A stretch of DNA of 64,000 bases, taken from Harmonia axyridis. Taxonomy: Eukaryota > Arthropoda > Insecta > Coleoptera > Coccinellidae. The translations under genes and the position numbers were made by a program. Below are positions 28,717 through 39,254 of this stretch, in pieces. The stretch spans positions 44,813,812 to 44,877,811 of the forward strand of contig NC_059502.1 of the NCBI RefSeq assembly GCF_914767665.1, in the 5' to 3' direction. Below the pieces are notes generated by a model, which worked only from the letters and a program-made list of their open reading frames with translations, had not been told where the DNA came from and did no database searches. Positions within the stretch are counted from its first letter, which is position 1. The number at the start of each line of letters is the position of its first letter.

Positions 28717-28961
28717 CCTCAAGGGGTGCGTTGGCTTGACATAATTTTTTTTCTTTTCTAAATCTTGCTGAGTGGAAATTTTTTGTTATACATTTGATCC
28801 GACAGAATTTGGTACATTGTTATTCAGTACTAATATTTTTTCGTATTCACATTTCTATACCATATTGAACGACCATCTTTCTCTTTAAATTCACTTTTCT
28901 TATTTTATATTTTCGCTTTTTCACACTAATTTCGTTACTGATTTCTATAATTTGATAAAGT

Positions 28962-30331
28962 ATGAATCCCAATCATTTGAAGGCCTATGAATTGGTCTAT
29001 GAAATTAAAATTCACGGTGTTGAACCAACTGCCGATGTTGAAAGTAAGAGGAAAGTTTTGAGAGGGCTTCTGAGCCAAGAAAAGGCAAATCGTAGTTTTT
29101 ATATCGTAACAAATCCCTATACTCATGACCAGGATGTAACTGAAATGAAAGAAACTATTAAAGATCTTAAAGATATTATTTCTAAATTCGGTGGAACTAA
29201 GGATGATCCTATCTTTCATAGAGTATCGAGTCGTTTAGCTCACTTGTCGAATCGTTTGGCCATGCTTGTTGCAGAGGAGGATGCCGAAATCTTGGCAAAG
29301 AAGGAAATTCAGTATGAGGTGTTAGAGTTAGAGGCAGATCTCGATTTAAAAATTTCTCCAGCTAGAACTTCTACTCCAACTGAGAAGAATGCTCCTGTCA
29401 ACTAGGCTAGTCCTTCGAATAGTAGGTTCGTTCCTCCCTATAAATGGAATATTTATTTCACAGGTTCTGTTAAGGATGAGTCAGTTACTTCATTCTTGGA
29501 AAAGGTGGAACTATTGAGACAAGCTAGAGGTGTGTCCGAACAGGAGTTATTTCAGTCTGCTTGCGATCTGTTCAGAGGTTCTGCGTGGACGTGGTTTGTG
29601 AATAATAGATGCAAGTTTCAAAATTGGGGTGAATTGGTCAAGGAGTTGAAAAAAGATTTCCTTCCATACTTTTATGAAGAAGATTTAGAGCAAGAAATCA
29701 ATTCCAGAACTCAAGGTTGTAATGAGCGAGTTTCTTTGTATATTTCTTCAATGGAGGGTCTTTTTAACAGGTTAACTGCCAAGCCAGATGAGGAGATCAG
29801 AGTTAGGAAAATTCGCCGAAATTTGTTGCCTTTTTATATTTCAGGATTAGCGTTGTATAGTCCCAAGACTGTGAGTGAGTTGTCTGACTTTGCAAGAAGT
29901 TGGAAGAGTCTCGAATATGGGCTGATCGCTACAGAGCCCCTTCGAATCATGATGCTGGCCTATTGGAACCAGATCTCAGTAGACCCTTGCCGGAATCAAA
30001 CTTTTCATCCCCAAGTCACCGACCAAATTTCCAAAAAAATAATATCTCCACTAATATATCTATAGTATCTAATTCTCAATGTTGGAACTGTGGTTTAACT
30101 GGTCATAATTATCCTCAATGTCGAAAACCTAGAACTGTTTTTTGTTATGGTTGTGGTCTAAAAAATACCGTTAAATCTAGGTGTAATAATTGCAATTCAA
30201 AAAACGTAAATCGGGGTGGCGAAAAACTGAACGTCGTCACCAGTCGAGAAACCAAAAGTTCAGTAAATCGGCCATCAGCCAGTCACACTTCAACCCAATC
30301 GAAGGGGAGAAAAAACACCCAGAACCAGTAG
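28962..30331 (+). pseudogene. gag: gag, broken by one stop and one frameshift
   Basis: The first frame opens with ATG at 28962 and runs 147 codons to TAG at 29403-29405. The same frame then stays open from 29406 to 30065 and contains the capsid-like Retrotrans_gag pattern: a tryptophan-rich AWTWF segment, then an F-P-YF box and a Q-G-ERV-LYISSMEGLF segment. Around 29890-29905 the homologous frame moves to another phase, as after loss of one base. That phase continues through a nucleocapsid zinc knuckle at about 30080-30121 (CX2CX4HX4C) and a second, degenerate Cys cluster with no His, ending at 30331. An intact Gag would form the particle shell and bind RNA. As written, this copy cannot make one Gag protein. 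The TAG could in principle be read through, but nothing in the context supports that. Confidence 0.85.
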
Positions 30332-33300
30332 AACTTTCATCATCTCGCCCATCCTCTGTTAATATGAGTCCTCTTTTCGTCATGAAACCTAACGATAACC
30401 GCCCTTATCTCAATGTCGAGGTCTTTGATCAGAAAATTCTCGCTCTCGCCGATACTGGCAGCACATCTTCTATTTTAGGTTCCGCAGGGTTTGCTCTTCT
30501 TCAAAGATATAATATTCCGATACAGTATGAGTCCCCAATTAATGTTACAACTGCTGATGGTAAACCTCAAGATTTCCTGGGGTATATTTTGGTTCCTATT
30601 TCACTTGAAGGTGTCGTGAGGCAGTTAAAAATTTTAATAATTCCATCTGTTACTCATAATCTCATTTTAGGAATGGATTTCTTCAAATTGTTCGGTATTG
30701 AAGTTAAGTTTTCTGATCTTTCCTATTCTCTCGATTCCTCCGTGTGTACAATTAATGCCATTCAACCATTTTCTAAATTAACACCCTCTCAGAAAAATGA
30801 TCTTCAGAATATAATAAAATGTTTAGAATATATCGCTCCTAAAGATAGGATAGGTCGTACTCCCTTAATAACTCATCATATCGACACCGGAAATGCTAAA
30901 CCTATCGTCCAACGACAATATCCCTTATCTCCTGCTATGCAGACTCATTTAAATAAAGAAATCGACGAAATGTTGGAACTAAAGGTAATTCAACCTTCTC
31001 AATCTCCTTGGTGTAGCCCTTTATGGTTAGTTCCAAAACGTTCGGGGGAATATCGTGTATGTTTTGACGGTAGAAAGTTAAATGAAGTAACGGTGGATGA
31101 TACGTATCCTATGCCTCTAATAGATGGTATACTTAATAAACTAAGGGATGCTAAATATCTCTCATCAATTGACTTAACGAAGGCTTTTTTCCAAATTCCG
31201 TTAGATAGATCTTCCTGTGCGAAAACCGCTTTTGCAGTGCATGGACGTGGTTTATTTGAATTTGTTGTTTGTCCGTTTGGATTAAAGAATAGTCCAAAAG
31301 CAATGTCTCGTTTAATGGATAAGGTAATAGGACCTGATTTAGCGCCGTATTGTTTCGTTTATCTCGACGATATAATTATAGCTACTCCTACATTTGAACT
31401 CCACATCAAAGTTTTGGAGGAAGTATATCAGCGACTTAAGAATGCTAATCTTACTGTAAACTTAGATAAATGTGAATTTTGTCGTCCATCTCTTGTCTAT
31501 CTCGGTTTTGTAGTTGATGAACATGGTTTACGAACTGATCCAGAAAAGGTTTCCGCGATAGTAAATTATCCAACTCCTAAAAATACAACTGAAATTAAAC
31601 GTTTAATAGGTCTTGTCAGTTGGTACCGTCGTTTCATTAGGGATTTTTCATCTATTTGTTCCCCAATTTCAGATCTCTTACATGGTAGGAAGAAAGGACA
31701 ACCGATAGTCTGGACTCCGGAAGCCGAAGTAGCTTTCACCGAAATAAAGTCTCGCCTAGTTTCTGCACCAGTGTTAGCCAGCCCTGATTTTTCAAAACCC
31801 TTCGTCATTCAGTGTGATGCTTCTGATACCGGTGTAGGTGCAATTTTATACCAAGAATGTGATGGCGTAGAACATCCAGTAGCTTACGCTAGTAAGACAC
31901 TTACATCTTGTCAACGTAAATATACCGTCACAGAAAAAGAACTCCTAGCGGTCATTTTTGGTATCGAAAAATTTCGAAGTTATGTAGAAGGTACGAAATT
32001 CACGATAGAAACGGATCATGCTTCTCTTATATATCTTCATAACCTTTCAAACCCATCAGGACGTTTGACTAGATGGGCAGTTAAACTTTCTCAATTTGAT
32101 TTCACTATTAAACATCGAAAAGGTTCTTTAAACGTAGTGGCCGATGCATTGTCTCGTTCGGTAGCTGATATCTCTGTTATTGATGTTTCTCATTTTCAAC
32201 CAGATAAATGGTATAAATCGATGGTTAAGAATGTTCAAAAGAATCCCGAACTTTATCCTTCATTTCGTGTCGAGAATGGAATACTTTATAAGCATATTGT
32301 ATCACGAAATACTATTGTCAGTAATTTGACCGATTGGAAAATTGTTGTGCCTTCAGCCAATCGACTTGAGATTCTTCAATTCTATCACGATAAAGAAACT
32401 TCAGGTCATTTAGGGATATCTAAAACGCTAGCTCGAATCTCTGAATTATATTACTGGCCAAAAATTAGGAAAGATGTGTATAAATATGTAAGAAAATGTC
32501 CTGTTTGTGCTGCGTGTAAAAGTTCAAATTTACCCCAAGCTGGTCACATGGGTTCTTACAAGAACATTAATTTTCCATTTCAATGTATCTCTGCTGATTT
32601 GTTGGGTCCATACCCAAGATCTAAAAATGGTAACCAGTATGTCTTGGTAGTTGTCGATTGGTTTACCAGATTCGTGTTAGTACACCCCATGTCAAAAGCT
32701 ACCTCTAAAAATATTCTCAAATTCATAGAAAATAATGTATTTCTTATTTACGGTGTACCGCAGATTTTTATTGTCGATAATGGAAGTCAATTTGTCAGTA
32801 AAGAGTTCAAGAAGTTGATGGAAACTTATCGTGTTCAGAAAATTTGGTATAATGCTAAATATCATCCCCAAGTTAATTTCACGGAAAGAGTCAACAAAGT
32901 TATTGTAACCTCGATTCGGTGTTATATTCATGAAAATCATAAAACCTGGGATTCTTCTATATTTAAAGTGGCTCAGGCCATCAGGTTGGCAAAACATGAT
33001 GTCACTGGTTATTCTCCGGCTTTCCTTAATTTCGCTAGAAATATTCCCGTTACTGGAGATTTCTATGGAAAAATTTCTGATAATCAAAATAATACAATTT
33101 CTATATCTGAGAAGTCTCAACGCATTGATGATGTGCAGAAACTGCCCGAATTATTTGTAGATATTCGCAAGAAATTACATCAGGCCTATCTTAGAAATGC
33201 TCATCAATACAATTTAAGAAAACGAAAAGTAAGATTTTATGTCGGCGATAAAGTCTGGAAAAGAAATGTAACTTTGTCTTCAGCGGCTAATAATTATTCT

Positions 33301-33489
33301 GCGAAATTAGCTCCTAAATATTTGCCATGCATTATTACTAGGGTTGTTTCAGATTTGGTATACGAGCTTAAGGACGTGGATGGTAACGATTTGGGTCGTT
33401 GGCACATTAAAGATCTTAAATCATCTTATGATGATGATTCGGATTCGGCTGAGGAGGAGTACTTTAGCGCTGATTCGGATGACTCATAA
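30190..33489 (+). CDS. pol: pol polyprotein (PR-RT-RNaseH-IN), intact, 1099 codons
   Basis: The frame opens right after a TAA at 30187-30189 with a TTG codon. The first ATG is codon 59, so it is probably made as Gag-Pol by -1 frameshifting. Domains in order: aspartic protease with DTGS at residues 88-91; reverse transcriptase with a VYLDD active site (Y391, D393, D394) and the gypsy-type SSIDLTKAFFQIPL box; RNase H with catalytic Asp near 543 and TEKELLAV; integrase with an HHCC finger (H733, H740, C770, C773) and a DD35E triad (D803, D863, E899). A C-terminal KLAPKY segment resembles the GPY/F module with Gly replaced. All catalytic residues I can check are present and there is no internal stop. 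Length is normal for a Ty3/gypsy pol. No chromodomain is evident. Confidence 0.95.
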   Translation: MQFKKRKSGWRKTERRHQSRNQKFSKSAISQSHFNPIEGEKKHPEPVELSSSRPSSVNMSPLFVMKPNDNRPYLNVEVFDQKILALADTGSTSSILGSAGFALLQRYNIPIQYESPINVTTADGKPQDFLGYILVPISLEGVVRQLKILIIPSVTHNLILGMDFFKLFGIEVKFSDLSYSLDSSVCTINAIQPFSKLTPSQKNDLQNIIKCLEYIAPKDRIGRTPLITHHIDTGNAKPIVQRQYPLSPAMQTHLNKEIDEMLELKVIQPSQSPWCSPLWLVPKRSGEYRVCFDGRKLNEVTVDDTYPMPLIDGILNKLRDAKYLSSIDLTKAFFQIPLDRSSCAKTAFAVHGRGLFEFVVCPFGLKNSPKAMSRLMDKVIGPDLAPYCFVYLDDIIIATPTFELHIKVLEEVYQRLKNANLTVNLDKCEFCRPSLVYLGFVVDEHGLRTDPEKVSAIVNYPTPKNTTEIKRLIGLVSWYRRFIRDFSSICSPISDLLHGRKKGQPIVWTPEAEVAFTEIKSRLVSAPVLASPDFSKPFVIQCDASDTGVGAILYQECDGVEHPVAYASKTLTSCQRKYTVTEKELLAVIFGIEKFRSYVEGTKFTIETDHASLIYLHNLSNPSGRLTRWAVKLSQFDFTIKHRKGSLNVVADALSRSVADISVIDVSHFQPDKWYKSMVKNVQKNPELYPSFRVENGILYKHIVSRNTIVSNLTDWKIVVPSANRLEILQFYHDKETSGHLGISKTLARISELYYWPKIRKDVYKYVRKCPVCAACKSSNLPQAGHMGSYKNINFPFQCISADLLGPYPRSKNGNQYVLVVVDWFTRFVLVHPMSKATSKNILKFIENNVFLIYGVPQIFIVDNGSQFVSKEFKKLMETYRVQKIWYNAKYHPQVNFTERVNKVIVTSIRCYIHENHKTWDSSIFKVAQAIRLAKHDVTGYSPAFLNFARNIPVTGDFYGKISDNQNNTISISEKSQRIDDVQKLPELFVDIRKKLHQAYLRNAHQYNLRKRKVRFYVGDKVWKRNVTLSSAANNYSAKLAPKYLPCIITRVVSDLVYELKDVDGNDLGRWHIKDLKSSYDDDSDSAEEEYFSADSDDS
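30199..30241 (+). promoter_or_regulatory. Programmed -1 frameshift site (slippery heptamer plus hairpin)
   Basis: AAAAAAC at 30199-30205 sits as A AAA AAC in the gag (nucleocapsid) frame, the exact phase needed for -1 slippage into pol. The pol frame opens only 9 bases upstream, after its last stop. Nine bases downstream, GGTGGCG (30215-30221) can pair with CGTCACC (30235-30241), giving a 7-bp stem (one G-U) with a 13-base loop. Heptamer, phase, spacer and hairpin all match the known retroviral-type design. Activity is inferred. Confidence 0.75.
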
Positions 33490-33925
33490 CTATTTTCTCT
33501 ATTTTTCTCTATTGCAAGTATTATGCGTGGATACATAATGAGTTACTGTTGGATGGTGTAATGTTATGAAAGAATCTATCTTTGATAGCTCCTTTATGGA
33601 AAATTTGTGCTTTCATGATATGAACTATTCAGCAGGGATATGTTGTGTTGATTCTGAATTACTTCGGTATTTATGATATTTGGGAATCAATGCATTTTTC
33701 ATATCATTTTGATTTATGTAACATGCCTTATTTATCTTACCTATCTGTATCTCTCAAAGTTTTCCTTGCATCGTATCTTTTCATATAATGTGAATATTGA
33801 GTCTGATTTAAATTTGTTGCTTCTTAAGTCATTTCCTTTGCTGTATAGCGAATTGAAAAATAAAAAAAAAAAATATTGTAAACTTCTAAAGTTTCCAAAT
33901 TTTTTTTCGCCCAGTTGGGGTGGTG
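33490..33925 (+). other. Retrotransposon 3' untranslated segment
   Basis: Between the pol stop and the 3' LTR there are only short, AT-rich frames and no env-like coding region. The stretch just before the LTR, GTTGGGGTGGTG, is G/T-rich rather than a classical purine tract, so the polypurine tract is weak or altered. An A10 run lies near 33863. Confidence 0.7.
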
Positions 33926-35415
33926 TGTAACGATTCAACGGACCGTATATAATTTTGCCCAGCTCATGTTCAAGAAACGCCACTGATCCCCGATGTAATT
34001 TATCGAACACTATCGATTCTCATATTTGATACAGAGAGTGCGCGGAGATTGTCGTTCAATGTGGAAATTTTTCAGATTTCAGCTGAAAGAGGATCATTAT
34101 GAATTTGACGACTGATTGAAAACAGGTGGAGAGTGAGTGTGATATTTTTTGGTGGCTTTACGTATGGTTGAGTACCTTAATATTAGATATTGAATATTAC
34201 CTAATTATTTCTTTGAATAACAGTAATTCTATCTAACGATTTGATATCTGATAGTTTAATTTGATATTCCATTGTCTCTTTTCTTTTTTTCTCTTAACAC
34301 ACAGTAGTGTGTAAGGATTTTTTTTTCCTTCTTTCTTTTGAGAGCCGCCAGGAAGTACATATTCCCTTTCTTGCTGTAATTAACTATAAATTTCATTCAA
34401 ATTAAATAGATTTCCTTCTTATAATAACTCTCGGATCATATGTACATTTTTTTTATTCTTTGTATTTAATTGTTTCTTATAACATAAGTTTTTTTCACTT
34501 TCCGGAAAGTATTCAATAAGTAACTCATTTTCATATAATAGTTTATAATTTCTGTCAATTCCAAATTTTATACAATACTTTTGATACTTTTTTCTAAATT
34601 CAACCAGAACATTTTTATCTCCAACAATTGTACAAATCTAATTTCCTGAATTTTTCTCTCCACGCATGCTCAAGCATCCATTTTGATACGAAGAAGATTC
34701 CACAATTCCTGTACAAGTTCCTAACCAGGCTGCACTGAATCTTCATCCTGATCAAGGTTACACAGAAACCTTCATCTAATATTTGGACGAAATACTGCAA
34801 GTGCCGTTGAGTTTCACTTCAGGCGAGCATCCACCAAATTGGAACCCGAGATTTGAATTGTTTTTCACCACTTCGATCCAAGAGCAATATTCTGATATCA
34901 AGCAACTATCAAAATTGAGAAACAAGATCTACCACGTGAGATATCAAAATTCATCTTTCGATAACCTACTTATTCCAAATTCTGTCTGGAGACCTAATAT
35001 CCGAATTGTAAGATCAGTGAAATTTTCATCATTTGTAAATGTTCTGAGTTTATTTTTTTTTCTCAGCCTTCAGCAATATTTTTTTTGTAAATTCTGAATT
35101 TATTTTTTTCTCAGCCTTCAGCAATATTTTTTTTGAATAGTTTTAATATATTTGTAAAATTTAATTCGTTTTATTTCTTAAACCTAAGCAAGATCTTTCT
35201 TATCTATCTCCCGTTTCTCTTACTTAACTTCATTTTTTTTTTTATCATCTCTATTAATATTTTTTTTTAGAAATTTCATTTTTATGAAATTTGGTTTACT
35301 TTAGTAAGCCTGGCGCCCAACAATTAATTAGTCAAGTTAACAAGTTCATTTGGTGCCCACACCCTCACCGTATCAACTGAGCAGCCGACAGGCATACGTG
35401 TGATTTCACTTTACA
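33926..35415 (+). repeat. 3' LTR (long form, 1490 bp)
   Basis: It starts TGTAACGATTCAACGGACC as the 5' LTR does and ends CACTTTACA before a second copy of the primer-binding site. It matches the 5' LTR at both ends with scattered single-base changes. In the middle it carries about 815 bp (34313-35124) that the 5' LTR lacks. Either the 5' LTR was deleted or this LTR gained sequence. Confidence 0.88.
34313..35124 (+). other. Segment present only in the 3' LTR, with an exon-like open frame
   Basis: This piece is absent from the 5' LTR. Its + strand from about 34705 to 35010 reads as protein-like sequence with one in-frame TAA (in CATCTAATATTTGG near 34777), and the stretch after it is open to 35097. 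The frame has mixed amino-acid composition unlike the surrounding AT-rich DNA, and a splice-donor-like ATTGTAAGA follows at about 35007. This suggests a captured, decayed host exon. I do not recognise the protein. A tandem repeat of about 45 bp containing CTCAGCCTTCAGCAATATT lies near 35064-35135. Confidence 0.4.
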
Positions 35416-35647
35416 CAATTGGCGCCCAACGCGGTGCCCTCAAGGGGTGCGTTGGCTTGACATAATTTTTTTTCTTTTCTAAATCTTGCTGAGTGGAAAT
35501 TTTTTGTTATACATTTGATCCGACAGAATTTGGTACATTGTTATTCAGTACTAATATTTTTTCATATTTTTACAAGTTCATTTGGTGCCCACACCCTCAC
35601 CGTATCAACTGAGCAGCCGACAGGCATACGTGTGATTTCACTTTACA
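35416..35647 (+). mobile_element. Remnant: second leader plus last 76 bp of an LTR
   Basis: After the 3' LTR the sequence repeats the element's own leader, including the primer-binding site at 35420-35437, and matches 28695-28843 to about 35563. It then jumps to the last 76 bp of the LTR (35572-35647), which ends TTTACA at the GACT duplication. This looks like a tandem element (LTR-internal-LTR-internal-LTR) from which the second internal region and most of the last LTR were deleted. Confidence 0.75.
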
Positions 35648-38600
35648 GACTTCTGTTGTTGATTTCATTTGTTTGTTATTTCCTTCAATGTTTCTCATTC
35701 TAACACTTTTCATCGTATTGCACAGGGACGAAAACTTGACACGCGTGTCTAAGGAAACCACTTTGGTATAAGGGACTGTTCTTATTCCCTTCTTTTTGTT
35801 TAATGAACAGTTATCCAAGTAAGCCATTCCACATTGTTGATTTTCTTGGACTCGGATGTCACGCAGGTAGCTATAATATCCCACGTGGTAAGGTCAATTG
35901 CTGCTGTAACCACAAATGCACGACTGACTTCTGTTGTTGATTTCATTCGTTTGTTATTTTCTTCAGTGTTTCTCATTCTAACACTTTTCATCGTATTGCT
36001 GAGGGATGAAAGCTTGACACACGTGTCTAAGGAAACCACTTTGGTATAAAGGACTGTTCTTATTTCCTTTTTTTTGTTCAATCAACAATTATCCGAGTAG
36101 GCCATTCCACATTGTTGATTTTCTTGGACTCGGATGTCTCGCAGGTAGCTATAATCTCCCACGTGGTAAGGTCAATTGCTGCTGTAACCACAAATGCACG
36201 ACTGACTTCGGTTGTTGATTTCATTTGTTTGTTATTTCATTCTATGTTTCTCATTCTGACACTTTTCATCGTATTGCACAAGGACGAAAGCTTGACACAC
36301 GTGTCTGAGGAAACCACTTTGGTATAAGGGACTGTTCTTATTCCCTTTCTTTTTGTTTAATGAACAATTATCCAAGTAAGCCATTCCACATTGTTGATTT
36401 TCTTGGACTCGGATGACACGCGGGTAGCTATAATCTCCCACGAGGTAAGGTCAATTGCTGCTGTAACCACAATTGGACGGCTGACTTCTGTTGTTGATTT
36501 CATTTGTTTGTTATTTCCTCCAATATTTCTTATTAAGCCATTCCACATTTTTGATTACCTCCCACGTGGTGAGGTCAATTGCTGCTGTAACCAAAACTGG
36601 ACGGTTGACTTCTGTTGTTCATTTCATTCGTTTGTTATTTCCTTCAATGTTTCTTACTCTAACACTTTTTGTCGTATTGCTGAGGGATGAAAGCTTGACA
36701 CACGTGTCTAAGGAAACCACTTTGGTATAAAGGACTGTTCTTATTTCCTTTTTTTTGTTTAATCAACAATTATCCGAGTAGGCCATTCCACATTGTTGAT
36801 TTTCTTGGACTCGGTTGTCTCGCAGGTAGCTATAATCTCCCACGTGGTAAGGTCAATTGCTGCTGTAACCACAAATGCACGACTGACTTCTGTTGTTGAT
36901 TTCATTTGTTTGTTATTTCCTTTTATGTTTCTCATTCTTACACTTCTCATCGTATTGCACAGGGACGAAAGCTTGACACGCGTGTCTAAGGAAACCACTT
37001 TGGTATAAGGGACTGTTCTTATTCCCTTCTTTTTGTTTAATGAACAGTTATCCAAGTAAGCCATTCCACATTGTTGATTTTCTTGGACTCGGATGTCACG
37101 CAGGTAGCTATAATATCCCACGTGGTAAGGTCAGTTGCTGCTGTAACCACAAATGCACGACTGACTTCTGTTGTTGATTTCATTCGTTTGTTATTTTCTT
37201 CAGTGTTTCTCATTCTAACACTTTTCATCGTATTGCTGAGGGATGAAAGCTTGACACACGTGTCTAAGGAAACCACTTTGGTATAAAGGACTGTTCTTAT
37301 TTCCTTTTTTTTGTTTAATCAACAATTATCCGAGTAGGCCATTCCACATTGTTGATTTTCTTGGACTCGGATGTCTCGCAGGTAGCTATAATCTCCCACG
37401 TGGTAAGGTCAATTGCTGCTGTAACCACAAATGCACGACTGACTTCGGTTGTTGATTTCAATTGTTTGTTATTTCATTCTATGTTTCTCATTCTGACACT
37501 TTTCATCGTATTGCACAAGGACGAGAGCTTGACACACGTGTCTAAGGAAACCACTTTGGTATAAGGGACTGTTCTTATTCCCTTTCTTTTTGTTTAATGA
37601 ACAATTATCCAAGTAAGCCATTCCACATTGTTGATTTTTTTGGACTCGGATGACACGCGGGTAGCTATAATCTCCCACGAGGTAAGGTCAATTGCTGCTG
37701 TAACCACAATTGGACGGCTGACTTCTGTTGTTGATTTCATTTGTTTGTTATTTCCTCCAATATTTCTTAATAAGCCATTCCACATTTTTGATTTCCTCCC
37801 ACGTGGTAAGGTCAATTGCTGCTGTAACCAAAACTGGACGGTTGACTTCTGTTGTTCATTTCATTCGTTTGTTATTTCCTTCAATGTTTCTTACTCTAAC
37901 ACTTTTTGTCGTATTGCTGAGGGATGAAAGCTTGACACACGTGTCTAAGGAAACCACTTTGGTATAAAGGACTGTTCTTATTTCCTTTTTTTTGTTTAAT
38001 CAACAATTATCCGAGTAGGCCATTCCACATTTTTGATTTTCTTGGACTCGGATGTCTCGCAGGTAGCTATAATCTCCCACGTGGTAAGGTCAATTGCTGC
38101 TGTAACCACAAATGCACGACTGACATCTGTTGTTGATTTCATTTGTTTGTTATTTCCTTCTATGTTTCTCATTCTAACACTTTTCATCGTATTGCACAGG
38201 GACGAAAGCTTGACACACGTGTCTATGGAAACCACATTGGTATAAGACACTGTTCTCATTCCCTTCTTTCTGTATGATGATCAATTATCCAAGTAAGCCA
38301 TTCCACATTGTTGATTTTCTTGGACTCGGATGACACGCAGGTAGCTATAATCTTTAACGTGGTAAGGTCAATTGCTGCTGTAACCATAAATGCACGACTG
38401 ACTTCTGTTGTTGATTTCATTTGTTTGTTATTTCCTTCAATGTTTCTCATTCTAACACTTTTCATCGTATTGCACAGGGACGAGAGCTTGACACACGTGT
38501 CTAAGGAAACCAGTTTGGTATAAGGGACTGTTCTTATTCCCTTCTTTTTGTTTAATGAACAATTATCCTAGTAAGCCGTTCCACATTGTTGATTTTCTTG

Positions 38601-38758
38601 GACTCGGATGTTACGCAGGTAGCTATAATCTCCCACGTGGTAAGGTCAATTGCTGCTGTAACCACAAATGCACGACTGACTTCTGTTGTTGATTTCATTC
38701 GTTTGTTATTTTTTTCAATGTTTCTCATTCTAACACTTTTCATCGTATTGCACAGGGA
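35648..38758. repeat. 278-bp satellite, resumed after the LTR element
   Basis: The interrupted monomer continues here in the original orientation. The array is less regular than the first one: two monomers are cut short near 36531 and 37768 (TATTTCTTATTAAGCC-like and TCTTAATAAGCC joints, followed by a Usp-unrelated CATTTTTGATT variant and the CTCCCACGTGG box). The pattern repeats with a 1237-bp period (35834/37071, 36112/37349, 36391/37628), that is four full monomers plus one of about 125 bp. Confidence 0.93.
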
Positions 38759-39061
38759 CAATAAGAACAGTCCCTTATACCAATGTGATTTCCTTAGACA
38801 CGTATGACAAGCTTTCGTCCCTGTGCAATACGATGAGAAGTGTTAGAATGAGAAACATTGAAGGAAATAACAAACAAATGAAATCAACAACAGAAGTCAG
38901 TCGTGCATTTGTGGTTACAGCAGCAATTGACCTTACCACGTGGGAGATTATAGCTACCTGCGTGACATCCGAGTCTAAGAAAATCAACAACGTGGAATGG
39001 CTTACTTGGATAATTGTTCATTAAACAAAAAGATGGGAATAAGAACAGTCCCTTATACCAA
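38759..39061. repeat. Inverted satellite monomer at an orientation switch
   Basis: At about 38758 TTGCACAGGGAC runs into AATAAGAACAGTCCC, and the satellite then reads as its reverse complement for about 300 bp. The two sides share GGGA at the joint. The inverted piece ends at 39061, where it is fused to the last exon of a USP10-like gene. Confidence 0.92.
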
Positions 39062-39254
39062 ATCTGTAGTATACCATGTAGGAAAGGAGGCCAGCTATGG
39101 GCATTATATAGCAGATACTTTCCATTCGGGGTATAATACATGGTTGAGGTTTGATGACTCTCAAATAAACAGAGTTACGGAAGAAGATGTTCTTAAACGT
39201 CAAGGAGATAGAGTTCCTTATTTATTTTTTCATAGAAGGAGTGATACGGTGTAA
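38997..39254 (+). pseudogene. Usp10: Satellite::USP10 chimeric frame (USP10 C-terminal fragment)
   Basis: From 39062 the sequence is the 3' end of the USP10-like last exon: the SYGHY box with the catalytic His, the TWLRFDD box with the catalytic Asp, and the natural end at 39254. The frame runs back without a stop into inverted satellite to an ATG at 38997. The resulting 85-codon frame has about 22 satellite codons followed by about 63 USP10 codons. It lacks the catalytic Cys and everything before the His box, so it cannot be an active deubiquitinase. It is most simply a breakpoint product. Tryptophan (TGG) is kept where copies 2 and 3 have a stop. Confidence 0.85.

Larger units (their letters stand above)
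28025..35647 (+). mobile_element. Ty3/gypsy LTR retrotransposon inserted in satellite
   Basis: The insertion begins TGTAAC and ends TTTACA (TG...CA ends) and is flanked by GACT. It contains, in order, a 5' LTR, a primer-binding site, gag, protease, reverse transcriptase, RNase H and integrase, a long 3' LTR, and an extra leader plus LTR-end remnant. Integrase after RNase H is the Ty3/gypsy order. No env-like frame follows pol. The two LTRs differ by few substitutions apart from one indel of about 815 bp, so insertion is probably recent relative to decay of gag. Confidence 0.95.

Noticed and set aside
29403..29405. Stop-codon readthrough site in gag
   Set aside because: The following bases GCTAGT do not match readthrough contexts I know, and a second break lies downstream. 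A simple nonsense change is more likely.
33490..33925. env gene of an errantivirus
   Set aside because: Only about 435 bp of AT-rich DNA lies between pol and the LTR, with no long frame.
33673..34010. Short frames at the 3' LTR border
   Set aside because: They cross the LTR boundary, are low in complexity, and have no homology that I recognise.
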